From Sulfurovum sp. bin170 (lineage in GTDB: Bacteria; Campylobacterota; Campylobacteria; Campylobacterales; Sulfurovaceae): DNA of 8,343 nt. Shown here in pieces: positions 1 through 5,370 of the stretch. Position 1 is the first letter of the stretch. Every line of letters begins with the position of its first letter. The translations under genes were made by a program, and so were the position numbers. The notes beneath the pieces are model-generated. The model ran no database searches, was not told the origin of the DNA, and saw only the letters and a list, made by a program, of their open reading frames with translations. The stretch is from positions 1-8,343 of the forward strand of contig NZ_JAACKB010000401.1 in the NCBI RefSeq assembly GCF_010892395.1, read 5' to 3'.

Positions 1-85
1 GGTTCCTTATATGCAATCTGCATTTTCGGAATCGGCGTGTTCACACCCGAACTATTTATATTCAAAAAAAGCTTAATTCATTGGC
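1..85. repeat. Left arm of an 84-85-bp inverted repeat (partner 3807-3890)
   Basis: Read on the plus strand, this stretch matches the reverse complement of 3807-3890. The differences are one C/T change near position 41 and a small substitution plus 1-nt indel around 57-60. It contains GGTTCC at the window edge, a 21-nt spacer with the small hairpin ATGCA-ATC-TGCAT, and a tail half of the 51-bp element at 28-51 (GGAATCGG, then GTGT-TC-ACAC). After that come a run of seven A and AATTCATTGGCATTG. It is cut by the window edge, so its full extent is unknown. No coding potential is seen. Confidence 0.9.
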
Positions 86-131
86 ATTGGGCTTTAGCCT
101 CGCTATATTCGGGACTAAAGTCTCCGATTTC
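81..131 (+). repeat. 51-bp palindromic element, copy 1 (left end degenerate)
   Basis: From position 90 onward it matches the intact copy at 5291-5341, apart from T for C at 130. The first nine bases differ from the usual GGAATCGAT start; they belong instead to the AATTCATTGGCATTG sequence of the neighbouring composite element. The junction looks like a recombination or fusion point between two repeat types. Both internal mini-hairpins are intact (GGCT-TT-AGCC and GACT-AA-AGTC). Confidence 0.88.
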
Positions 132-160
132 GAATGAATATAATATTGGTCACCTACTTA
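90..160 (+). repeat. 71-bp direct repeat, left copy (partner 5300-5370)
   Basis: It matches 5300-5370 at 69 of 71 positions, differing only at 130 and 132. The repeat covers most of a 51-bp element plus 29 flanking bases ending in GGTCACCTACTTA. Identity stops sharply at 160/5370. In the right copy the last 11 bases are the end of the mnmD coding sequence, so this copy is either a duplicated scrap of the mnmD 3' end or part of a longer element that also supplies the mnmD stop. The flank holds a TATAAT box at 139-144. Confidence 0.92.
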
Positions 161-175
161 CAACAAATAACAGTA

Positions 176-203
176 TTGCATTCCTATAATATTATGATAT
201 AAT
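176..203 (+). promoter_or_regulatory. Predicted sigma70 promoter of the AAA ATPase gene
   Basis: A TTGCAT -35-like box (176-181) lies 16 bases before a perfect TATAAT -10 box (198-203). A second TATAAT lies at 185-190 and could be an alternative. Transcription would start near 210, inside the inverted repeat at 201-220. Confidence 0.6.
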
Positions 204-220
204 AGTATCACAATACTATT
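201..220. promoter_or_regulatory. Operator-like inverted repeat before the AAA ATPase gene
   Basis: It is a perfect 8-bp inverted repeat, AATAGTAT and ATACTATT, around a CACA spacer. It overlaps the -10 box and the expected transcription start and ends 13 bases before the start codon. A related half-site, CAGTATTG, lies at 171-178 by the -35 box. The position suits a repressor operator or a 5'-UTR hairpin. The regulator is unknown. Confidence 0.5.
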
Positions 221-233
221 TGGAGTAGCCACC

Positions 234-1454
234 ATGTTAGAAAACCTCTTTCAACTCAGCCAAAACTACATCATCAATTATCAACAAGAGTACATTCGTT
301 ATTTTCTAAAAAAAGAGTCCCTATCTAACCGTTTTTCTATTATCTCTGGTCAAAGGGGCGTGGGGAAAACAACCGCGATTATTCAATATATCCAACAAAA
401 CTACTCCGACCTCTACACCACCAAAGCGCTCTATATACAAGCAGACCACTTTCTTTTGGGAAATCGTTCACTCTATGAGATAGCTGATGAGTTTGTCAAG
501 ATGGGTGGGGAGCTACTCTGCATCGATGAAATCCACAAATACCCCAACTGGTCAAAAGAGTTAAAGAGTATTAACGATACTTTTAGAGAGCTAAAACTGC
601 TGGTCTCTGGTAGCTCTGCTTTGGAGATTCACAAAGGGAGTCATGATTTGAGCAGACGAGCCTTGGTCTACAAGATGAAAGGGATGAGTCTTCGTGAGTT
701 TATAGAGATGAAACATGGTATAGAGCTTCAAAATTTTAGCTTAGAGGAGATACTGACCAACCATCAAACGATTGCTCAAACCATCATAGATAAAATGGCT
801 CACAAAAGAGAGAAAATCTTACCCCTCTTTAGAGAATACCTTGAGGTAGGTTACTACCCCTACTATTTTGAATACAACAACAAAGAGCAGTTTTTAATGG
901 CACTGGAACAGAATATTCATACCACCATCGAGAGTGATTTGTTGGCTATCTACCCCTCGCTCACAGGCAACAGTATCAAAAAACTAAAATCTCTTCTCAA
1001 AGTTATCTCAGCTTCTGTTCCTTTTACGCCTGATATGAAAAAACTAAAAAATATCATCGGTGTAGGCGATGAGAGAACACTGAAAAATTACCTAAAATAC
1101 CTCGAAGATGCAGGGTTAATCAAGATGCTAATGAAGAGTTCAAGAGGATTAGGTAGCATCGAAAAACCTGAAAAAATCTACCTAGACAATAGTAATCTAC
1201 TCTTTACATCAAACGCTGATATAGGTACAGTTAGAGAGACTTTTTTTATGAATCAGATGAGCAAAGATTATGGGACTGTTGCTCCTAAAAGTGGTGATTT
1301 TTTAGTTAATGAGAAGTTTACTTTTGAAGTAGGTGGTAAAAACAAATCTTTTAAGCAGATAAAAGATTTGGAGAACTCTTTTGTCGCTTCAGATGAGATA
1401 GAGAGAGGATTTAGCAATCGCATTCCTCTTTGGTTGTTTGGGTTTTTATATTAA
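234..1454 (+). CDS. AAA ATPase with AAA_14-like N-terminus and DUF4143-like C-terminus
   Basis: This is a predicted cytoplasmic P-loop ATPase of the AAA_14/DUF4143 type, common and often horizontally carried in bacteria, with no firmly established role. Walker A is GQRGVGKT at residues 39-46 and Walker B is LLCIDE at 94-99. LLVSGSS (122-128) is sensor-like, followed by the typical DLSRR basic segment near 138-142. The middle region is helical and winged-helix-like (about 240-310, with DERTLKNYLKYLEDAGLI). The C-terminus carries FEVGGKNKSFKQI (about residue 365 on), typical of DUF4143 and reminiscent of restriction-nuclease-like folds. The length of 406 residues is normal for the family. ATG is preceded by GGAG eight bases upstream, with its own promoter and operator-like repeat. 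It is the first gene inside the block framed by large repeats. The family assignment is strong, the function unknown; the repeat framing suggests an accessory gene. Confidence 0.88.
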   Translation: MLENLFQLSQNYIINYQQEYIRYFLKKESLSNRFSIISGQRGVGKTTAIIQYIQQNYSDLYTTKALYIQADHFLLGNRSLYEIADEFVKMGGELLCIDEIHKYPNWSKELKSINDTFRELKLLVSGSSALEIHKGSHDLSRRALVYKMKGMSLREFIEMKHGIELQNFSLEEILTNHQTIAQTIIDKMAHKREKILPLFREYLEVGYYPYYFEYNNKEQFLMALEQNIHTTIESDLLAIYPSLTGNSIKKLKSLLKVISASVPFTPDMKKLKNIIGVGDERTLKNYLKYLEDAGLIKMLMKSSRGLGSIEKPEKIYLDNSNLLFTSNADIGTVRETFFMNQMSKDYGTVAPKSGDFLVNEKFTFEVGGKNKSFKQIKDLENSFVASDEIERGFSNRIPLWLFGFLY

Positions 1455-1493
1455 CTGATGGAGAGCATTATATAATATATTGACAATATGCCA

Positions 1494-1510
1494 ATAAGTT
1501 ATTAACTTAT
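1494..1510. promoter_or_regulatory. 17-bp palindrome upstream of the small barrel-protein gene
   Basis: ATAAGTTA and TAACTTAT form a perfect 8-bp inverted repeat around a single T. It ends 17 bases before the -10 box at 1528-1533, so it covers the -35 region. That is an expected place for a dimeric regulator. It is AT-rich, so chance is possible. Confidence 0.4.
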
Positions 1511-1527
1511 CTAACAAAAGTTTAAAA

Positions 1528-1533
1528 TATAAT
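1528..1533 (+). promoter_or_regulatory. Predicted -10 box for the gene cluster 1562-3780
   Basis: A perfect TATAAT lies 28 bases before the TTG start, after an A/T-rich stretch. There is no good -35 box at normal spacing, which is usual for sigma70 promoters in Campylobacterota. It would drive the barrel-like protein and probably the two genes after it. Confidence 0.5.
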
Positions 1534-1561
1534 CGCTAAAATAGTGTAAAAAGGGAATATT

Positions 1562-2038
1562 TTGAAAAAAATTCTACTTCTTATCTCTCTATCTGCAACT
1601 CTTTTTTCACAAGACACATTAAAAGAAATTTTAGAAAATAGCAACTCCTTTATCTCTGGAGGAATTGTACACCAAAATATTGATGCGTATGAAAATACCC
1701 AAGCACTGCATCTCTCATACAGCTATATGAACTTCGACCGATGGGGGTTTGATACGGGTTATGCACAAAGCTTCTACAAAGGAAAACATCAAAGTAGTGG
1801 CGAAGAGAAGAACTTCTCATCAGCATATCTATTTGCTACCTATCTTATCCCTCTAAGCTCATCTGTTGGATTTAAGTCTAAAGCGGGATATGCTAGAAAC
1901 AAAAATGCAGATGATGGTCTTGCTTACGGTGTTGAGCTTATCTTTCAACTCAATCAAAACAGTGGTTTTAGTCTAGGGTTTCAAAAGATGGATAAACACA
2001 TCAACTACTTTATGATTAATACTATTTATAAACTGTAA
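1562..2038 (+). CDS. Small secreted outer-membrane beta-barrel-like protein
   Basis: The 158-residue protein starts with a signal peptide (KK followed by hydrophobic residues 4-15, probable cleavage after S16). The mature part shows alternating strand-like segments rich in Tyr, Phe, Ser and Gly: SFISGGIVHQN, ALHLSYSYM, GFDTGYAQSFY, SAYLFATYLIPL, VGFKSKAGYA, GLAYGVELIFQL, SGFSLGFQKM and YFMINTIYKL. That is about eight strands, the size of an OmpA/OmpW-type eight-stranded barrel. It ends in Leu, not the usual terminal Phe. The start is TTG, chosen because AGGGA lies five bases upstream and the signal peptide begins there. The next gene begins 31 bases after the stop. Outer-membrane location is inference from strand pattern and signal peptide; the ligand or role is unknown. 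Confidence 0.7.
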   Translation: MKKILLLISLSATLFSQDTLKEILENSNSFISGGIVHQNIDAYENTQALHLSYSYMNFDRWGFDTGYAQSFYKGKHQSSGEEKNFSSAYLFATYLIPLSSSVGFKSKAGYARNKNADDGLAYGVELIFQLNQNSGFSLGFQKMDKHINYFMINTIYKL

Positions 2039-2045
2039 AATATGT

Positions 2046-2051
2046 TATAAT
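2046..2051 (+). promoter_or_regulatory. Possible internal -10 box before the gene at 2070
   Basis: TATAAT occurs in the short gap between the barrel-like gene and the next gene, preceded by TATGT. It is only 18 bases from the next ATG, so any transcript would have a very short leader. The cluster may simply be co-transcribed. Confidence 0.3.
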
Positions 2052-2069
2052 TGAAAAAAAGGAGACCTT

Positions 2070-2915
2070 ATGTCAATTTTTAATTTTAATAAAAAAACAC
2101 AAACCAAGATGTTTGTGAGTGAACTATCTGCTCCTAAAAAAGCTTCTGTTATAGCAAAAAGTGCTGGTGATGGAGTGGTCTCAAAGGGTGGCATATCAAC
2201 TATAATCTCAGAGATTGCACCAGAGCTAATAGAGGAGGGATTCAAAGTACTCTCTTCGACTATAGCAGGTTTTACAGAGGACTACAAAAGCGAAACAGTA
2301 GTACGAAAAAATATAAATGGAGACGAGAGAGAGGATATTTTTCTACCTAATCACATTAGTATCATTCGTGCTAACTTCCCACTAGATATTAATGATGAAG
2401 ATAACTCATGTTTTGATGGTTATGGTGAGAAGCCAAACTGCCAAGAGCTATCTGATAGAAAACTACAAATAGAGTTAGATATTATCAAATCCAAAGATGA
2501 AAGCTCTTTCTATTTTCAACCTAAATCATACTACTATTGTGGCAGAGACAGGAGCAATAAAAAGATGGATGAGCTTAACCTATCATTTGCTTTTGTAACG
2601 GCTCAGGAGAGTATATCTGACTATAGTTCGATAGAATTCAAAGAGATTATCAGCTTCAAAGATTTGGAAGATGAGCATGATTATAATTTTAAGATACGAG
2701 ATAAAAAGATATATGATACCACATATCAATCAGCATGGATAGGCTCTGAACTCTCTAAAAAAGGCTCCTATACTATTGTTTTCAAGATTGAAGAGAGACG
2801 ATACAGCAAACCATTTGCAAAGACTCTCAACCGTATCTACAAAAAGCATGAAGATGAGTTAAAGAAGAAGATTAACAAAGAGATAAAAGAGCAGATTACT
2901 AAACAGAAAAAATAA
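2070..2915 (+). CDS. Hypothetical charged cytoplasmic protein, family not recognised
   Basis: The 281-residue protein has no signal peptide or clear membrane segment. Residues 20-70 contain a Gly/Ser-rich stretch (AGDGVVSKGGIS, 32-43) followed by an amphipathic, fairly hydrophobic helix (44-68). Residues 85-250 look mixed alpha/beta with many acidic residues and three Cys (114, 124, 157). The last 25 residues are very Lys-rich and helical, a possible coiled coil or nucleic-acid-binding tail. AAGGAG lies five bases before the ATG, so the start is secure. It lies 31 bases after the barrel-like gene and 13 bases before the DUF2279 gene, so it is probably co-transcribed with both. No motif supports an enzymatic call. 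It is a real gene, judged by its ribosome site, spacing and full-length reading frame. Confidence 0.75.
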   Translation: MSIFNFNKKTQTKMFVSELSAPKKASVIAKSAGDGVVSKGGISTIISEIAPELIEEGFKVLSSTIAGFTEDYKSETVVRKNINGDEREDIFLPNHISIIRANFPLDINDEDNSCFDGYGEKPNCQELSDRKLQIELDIIKSKDESSFYFQPKSYYYCGRDRSNKKMDELNLSFAFVTAQESISDYSSIEFKEIISFKDLEDEHDYNFKIRDKKIYDTTYQSAWIGSELSKKGSYTIVFKIEERRYSKPFAKTLNRIYKKHEDELKKKINKEIKEQITKQKK

Positions 2916-2928
2916 CATAAGATTAGAG

Positions 2929-3780
2929 ATGAAAAAGCTTATCCTCATTTTATCAACTCTGATTTTTTCATCTTTTTCTTATGCTAACAGTGATAAAAAT
3001 CTAACTAACATCATACAAAACTCCTTGGAATCGGAGGCTTCAGCCCCGAATATTACAAGGCTAAAGCCATCGGTTCCTAATTTTAGCAAAGAGGAGAAAC
3101 TTGTCTATCTAAATATCGCTACAACAGTTGGACTTTTAGCTTATGGATTTGAACATTGGGGCTATGATATACTACACACCAAACCACACGCTAGGTCAGA
3201 AGATTGGTTTGAAAAAAACTCTAAACATGGTGGTGCAGATAAGTTCGGACACGCATACAGTGGCTACCTTGCGTCACATCTATTCTCTTATGCTTATGAA
3301 GATTGGGGATATGGACATGAACAATCTGCCCTAAATGGAGCAATCTCCTCATCTCTCTTTACAACCATAATGGAGATGGGTGATGCTTTTAGCAACTATG
3401 GCTTATCTTATGAAGATATGATTTCAAATACAGTAGGCTCGATATTGGGCTACTACACATACAGATACAGAGAGTTTGGAGAGAAGTTTGACTATAGGGT
3501 AGAGTACAAAATATACAAAGATATGTATGAGGATGATTTTACAACAGACTATGAAAATATAAAGTATATTTTTGCCCTAAAAGGTTCAGGTTTTGATAGT
3601 TTTAGAGACAACCATTTACGATATTTAGAGGTCTATTTGGGCTACACTATAAACGGTTTTGACGAAGAACCTTTTGTACGAGAGAGAGATTTTTTTGTGG
3701 GAATTGGTATTAACTTCTCTAAACTATTTGGGAGTAGAGTATTTAACTATTATCAAGTGCCAGATAGTTATCTACAATAA
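2929..3780 (+). CDS. Periplasmic DUF2279 (YfiM-like) protein with an in-frame 51-bp element
   Basis: A signal peptide (residues 1-19, ending SFSYA before N20) is followed by a short linker and a DUF2279-like domain at about 52-180. The family signature is visible as DKFGHAYSGY (104-113) and MEMGDAFSNYGLSYEDMISN (148-167), then a GSILGYY helix. The C-terminal part (185-283) has aromatic alternating segments such as YLEVYLGYTI and FFVGIGINF that could be envelope-facing strands. Residues 33-50 are encoded by the 51-bp palindromic element at 3027-3077. Removing exactly 51 bases joins S32 through Phe to Asn-Phe-Ser-Lys in frame, so the element looks like a 17-residue insertion in a tolerant linker. 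The ribosome site is weak (AGAG just before the ATG), and translation may be coupled to the gene 13 bases upstream. The cellular function of DUF2279 is not established. Confidence 0.82.
   Translation: MKKLILILSTLIFSSFSYANSDKNLTNIIQNSLESEASAPNITRLKPSVPNFSKEEKLVYLNIATTVGLLAYGFEHWGYDILHTKPHARSEDWFEKNSKHGGADKFGHAYSGYLASHLFSYAYEDWGYGHEQSALNGAISSSLFTTIMEMGDAFSNYGLSYEDMISNTVGSILGYYTYRYREFGEKFDYRVEYKIYKDMYEDDFTTDYENIKYIFALKGSGFDSFRDNHLRYLEVYLGYTINGFDEEPFVRERDFFVGIGINFSKLFGSRVFNYYQVPDSYLQ
3027..3077 (-). repeat. 51-bp palindromic element, copy 2, inside a coding sequence
   Basis: It is in reverse orientation relative to the copy at 5291 and matches it at 44 of 51 positions. The ends are GGAATCG and CGGTTCC. 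It is read in frame 2 of the reverse strand and gives residues 33-50 of the DUF2279 protein without a stop. Several changes keep or improve stem pairing, including the tail mini-hairpin, which is GGCT-TC-AGCC on this strand. No target-site duplication is seen. Confidence 0.92.
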
Positions 3781-3806
3781 GCTTCTCTACAATGCCTATC
3801 CTCAAC

Positions 3807-3890
3807 GCCAATGAATTAAGCTTTTTTTGAACCAAATAGTTCGGGTGTAAACACGCCGATTCCGAAAATGCAGATTGCATATAAGGAACC
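3807..3890. repeat. Right arm of the 84-85-bp inverted repeat (partner 1-85)
   Basis: It is nearly identical to the reverse complement of 1-85. The two arms enclose the ATPase, barrel-like, hypothetical and DUF2279 genes. Past 3807 the sequence GTTGAGGATAGGC is absent from the left copy, as if 13 bases were lost between short GGC repeats; homology then resumes with ATTG. Confidence 0.9.
3840..3863 (+). repeat. Tail half of the 51-bp element
   Basis: The 24 bases TTCGGG...CCGATTCC align with the last 24 bases of the copy at 5291 without gaps. The mini-hairpin stem is GTGT-AA-ACAC in place of GACT-AA-AGTC, a double compensatory change. The head half to its left is not recognisable. The counterpart in the left arm is 28-51. 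Confidence 0.75.
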
Positions 3891-3909
3891 GATGGCTCCA
3901 ACCTCGCTA
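3885..3909 (+). repeat. Head half of the 51-bp element
   Basis: These 25 bases, starting GGAACCGATGGCT, match the first 25 bases of the copy at 5291 with four transitions. After CTCGCTA the sequence changes to AATTCATTGACATTG, the same sequence found at 75-89. It appears to be a half element fused to a different tail. Confidence 0.75.
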
Positions 3910-3971
3910 ATTCATTGACATTGTAGCTATTCTATATAATCTCATTAATAGTCAATAAAGTCAACTTAAAC

Positions 3972-3977
3972 TATAAT
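3972..3977 (+). promoter_or_regulatory. Predicted -10 box for the DUF900 hydrolase gene
   Basis: A perfect TATAAT lies 37 bases upstream of the ATG. Two AGTCAA copies (3950-3955 and 3959-3964) sit around the -35 region, nine bases apart; a regulator could use them, but this is weak evidence. The promoter separates the hydrolase from the upstream cluster. Confidence 0.5.
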
Positions 3978-4014
3978 ATCTTCTTTAAAAATATACAATA
4001 GATATGGAGTTATC

Positions 4015-5259
4015 ATGCAAAAAATAGCACAATTCATCTCAGACTCAATCACCGACCATCTTTTTGATATTAGACATAGCACCTATAATGAACTTAAAGA
4101 TATTTTAGATTCTGATACCCTAGATAGACTCTCTATCTATCTAAGAAGAGAGCAAAGGATGAAGTTCCAAGAGGGTATAGATGAACTGTTGAATGATAGT
4201 GAGATAGAAGAGAAAGTCACAAAACTCATGGAGAGTAGAGCATCAATTGTAAGCAAAAGAAATAGAGCTAAATCTACCCTATGTACTGTTTTTTATGGAA
4301 CCAACAGAGAACCAAATGATGCAAATGACCACTCAAAAGGCTACGGAAATGAAAGAGCAAGAGAAGTATCCATGGGAAGTTGCACTGTATCCATTCCAGA
4401 ATCTCATAACAAAGGTGAGATAAAAGGCTCTCTGTGGAAAAAGCTTATCAAATGGAATGCCTCCTATGGAGACCTTGAGTTGCAAAAGATTGGAAATGTT
4501 GATGAGGAAAATTTTTGGGATAGCATCAACACCCTATTTGTCCCTCTTGAATCAGAAGAGAAACAGGCACTAATTTTCATACATGGATACAACACCTCAT
4601 TCAAAGATGCATCCATCCGAGCAGCTCAACTCGCCGTTGATTTGGCTCATCCTGGGATGACTGCCTTTTTCTCTTGGCCATCAAAAGGTGAACTTTTGGG
4701 CTATCTCTCTGACGAAGCAGCGATACAGTACTCTGAGAAGTATATAGCAGATTTTTTAACAAAATTTGCAAAACATACCCAAGCTACGAGAGTTCATATT
4801 ATCGCACACAGCATGGGCAATCGTGGGCTTCTCGAAGCTATCAATATCATACATAGAAGGAGTCCAGAGATAGAGTTTGGTCAGATTATCTTGGCCGCTC
4901 CTGATGTGGATGCTGATGTTTTCAATCAAAGAGCAGATACTTATACTAGAGTATCCGAACAGACCACACTCTATATCTCATCCAAAGACAAAGCTGTAAA
5001 TGCATCAGAGTGGATTCACTCCTACCATAGAGCAGGATTCACCCCTCCTGTGAGTGTCGTTAGCTGTATGGATACTATTAGGGTTGATTCAGATGTTGAC
5101 ATACTAGAGCTAGGACATGGATATTTTGCTAAACATAAAACACTTTTGGATGATATAGCTAAATTGATGAGTACAAATCTACATGCAGAACATAGAGCTG
5201 AAATCTCAAAGGAGTTAACCAAAGAGACGGCTCAAAAATACTGGAAACTAAAGGTATAA
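4015..5259 (+). CDS. Alpha/beta hydrolase, DUF900-like
   Basis: The protein has 414 residues. The N-terminal ~85 residues are charged and helical and are not part of the hydrolase fold. Family features follow: VFYGTNREPND (92-102), the oxyanion/HG motif FIHGYN (188-193), FFSWPSKG (218-225), and the nucleophile elbow AHSMGN (264-269) with Ser266. Candidate acids are Asp297/Asp299 in APDVDAD or Asp325 in SSKDKA. The catalytic His is probably His369 in GHGYF. It is therefore a likely serine hydrolase (esterase or lipase-like) with unknown substrate. There is no signal peptide, so it is probably cytoplasmic. The ATG is set by GGAG five bases upstream and a TATAAT further up. It is convergent with mnmD. 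The helical N-terminal extension may mediate partner binding or oligomerisation. Confidence 0.87.
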   Translation: MQKIAQFISDSITDHLFDIRHSTYNELKDILDSDTLDRLSIYLRREQRMKFQEGIDELLNDSEIEEKVTKLMESRASIVSKRNRAKSTLCTVFYGTNREPNDANDHSKGYGNERAREVSMGSCTVSIPESHNKGEIKGSLWKKLIKWNASYGDLELQKIGNVDEENFWDSINTLFVPLESEEKQALIFIHGYNTSFKDASIRAAQLAVDLAHPGMTAFFSWPSKGELLGYLSDEAAIQYSEKYIADFLTKFAKHTQATRVHIIAHSMGNRGLLEAINIIHRRSPEIEFGQIILAAPDVDADVFNQRADTYTRVSEQTTLYISSKDKAVNASEWIHSYHRAGFTPPVSVVSCMDTIRVDSDVDILELGHGYFAKHKTLLDDIAKLMSTNLHAEHRAEISKELTKETAQKYWKLKV

Positions 5260-5280
5260 GTACCTACCCAAAATTAATTT

Positions 5281-5341
5281 CAAAAAGATTGGAATCGATG
5301 GCTTTAGCCTCGCTATATTCGGGACTAAAGTCTCCGATTCC
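5281..5341 (-). terminator. Possible intrinsic terminator for the luxS-mnmD operon
   Basis: On the minus strand the palindromic element folds into a long hairpin and is followed by AATCTTTTTG, a short T run directly after the stem. It lies about 20 bases after the mnmD stop. In the plus direction the hairpin is followed by a mixed A/T sequence, which is weaker. Termination is inferred from shape only. Confidence 0.45.
5291..5341 (+). repeat. 51-bp palindromic element, copy 3 (best intact copy)
   Basis: It begins GGAATCGATGGC and ends TCTCCGATTCC. The first 22 bases pair with the last 22 with few mismatches. Each half also holds its own small stem, GGCT-TT-AGCC and GACT-AA-AGTC. It lies between the convergent hydrolase and mnmD genes and differs from copy 4 at one base only. 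Confidence 0.95.
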
Positions 5342-5370
5342 AAATGAATATAATATTGGTCACCTACTTA
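5300..5370 (+). repeat. 71-bp direct repeat, right copy (partner 90-160)
   Basis: It carries most of the 51-bp element plus AATGAATATAATATTGGT and then CACCTACTTA. Its last 11 bases are the end of the mnmD coding sequence, covering the stop and the final three codons. Together with the left copy it frames the five plus-strand genes. Confidence 0.92.

Larger units (their letters stand above)
3787..3925. repeat. Composite MITE-like repeat with inverted ends
   Basis: The outer arms are inverted: CTACAATG (3787-3794) against CATTGTAG (3918-3925), and CAATGAATTA (3809-3818) against TAATTCATTG (3908-3917). The left arm has a 14-base insertion between the two blocks. Inside lie two half copies of the 51-bp element separated by 21 bases containing an ATGCA/TGCAT hairpin. 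It begins seven bases after the DUF2279 stop codon and lies upstream of the hydrolase promoter. The T-run at 3822-3828 could assist termination, but no compact stem directly precedes it. Confidence 0.7.

Noticed and set aside
1480..1485. TTGACA as a -35 box for the barrel-like gene
   Set aside because: The spacing to the TATAAT at 1528 is 42 bases, too long for one promoter, and no good -10 lies at about 17 bases.
2045..2245. Minus-strand 66-codon open frame
   Set aside because: It lies antisense to the start of the gene at 2070, has no ribosome site and no recognisable protein pattern.
3143..3334. Plus-strand 63-codon open frame
   Set aside because: It is an alternative frame inside the well-supported DUF2279 gene.
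5022..5222. Minus-strand 66-codon open frame
   Set aside because: It is antisense to the 3' part of the hydrolase gene and shows no independent support.
5260..5359. Small RNA gene or leader peptide between the convergent genes
   Set aside because: The gap is fully explained by the palindromic element and its flank; no start codon with a ribosome site or separate promoter-terminator pair is evident.
1..5370. CRISPR array
   Set aside because: The repeats are few, scattered over kilobases, in both orientations and inside genes, without regular spacers or cas genes.
1..5370. Classical insertion sequence or integron
   Set aside because: No transposase, integrase or RAYT gene is present in the window; only repeat sequences are seen.
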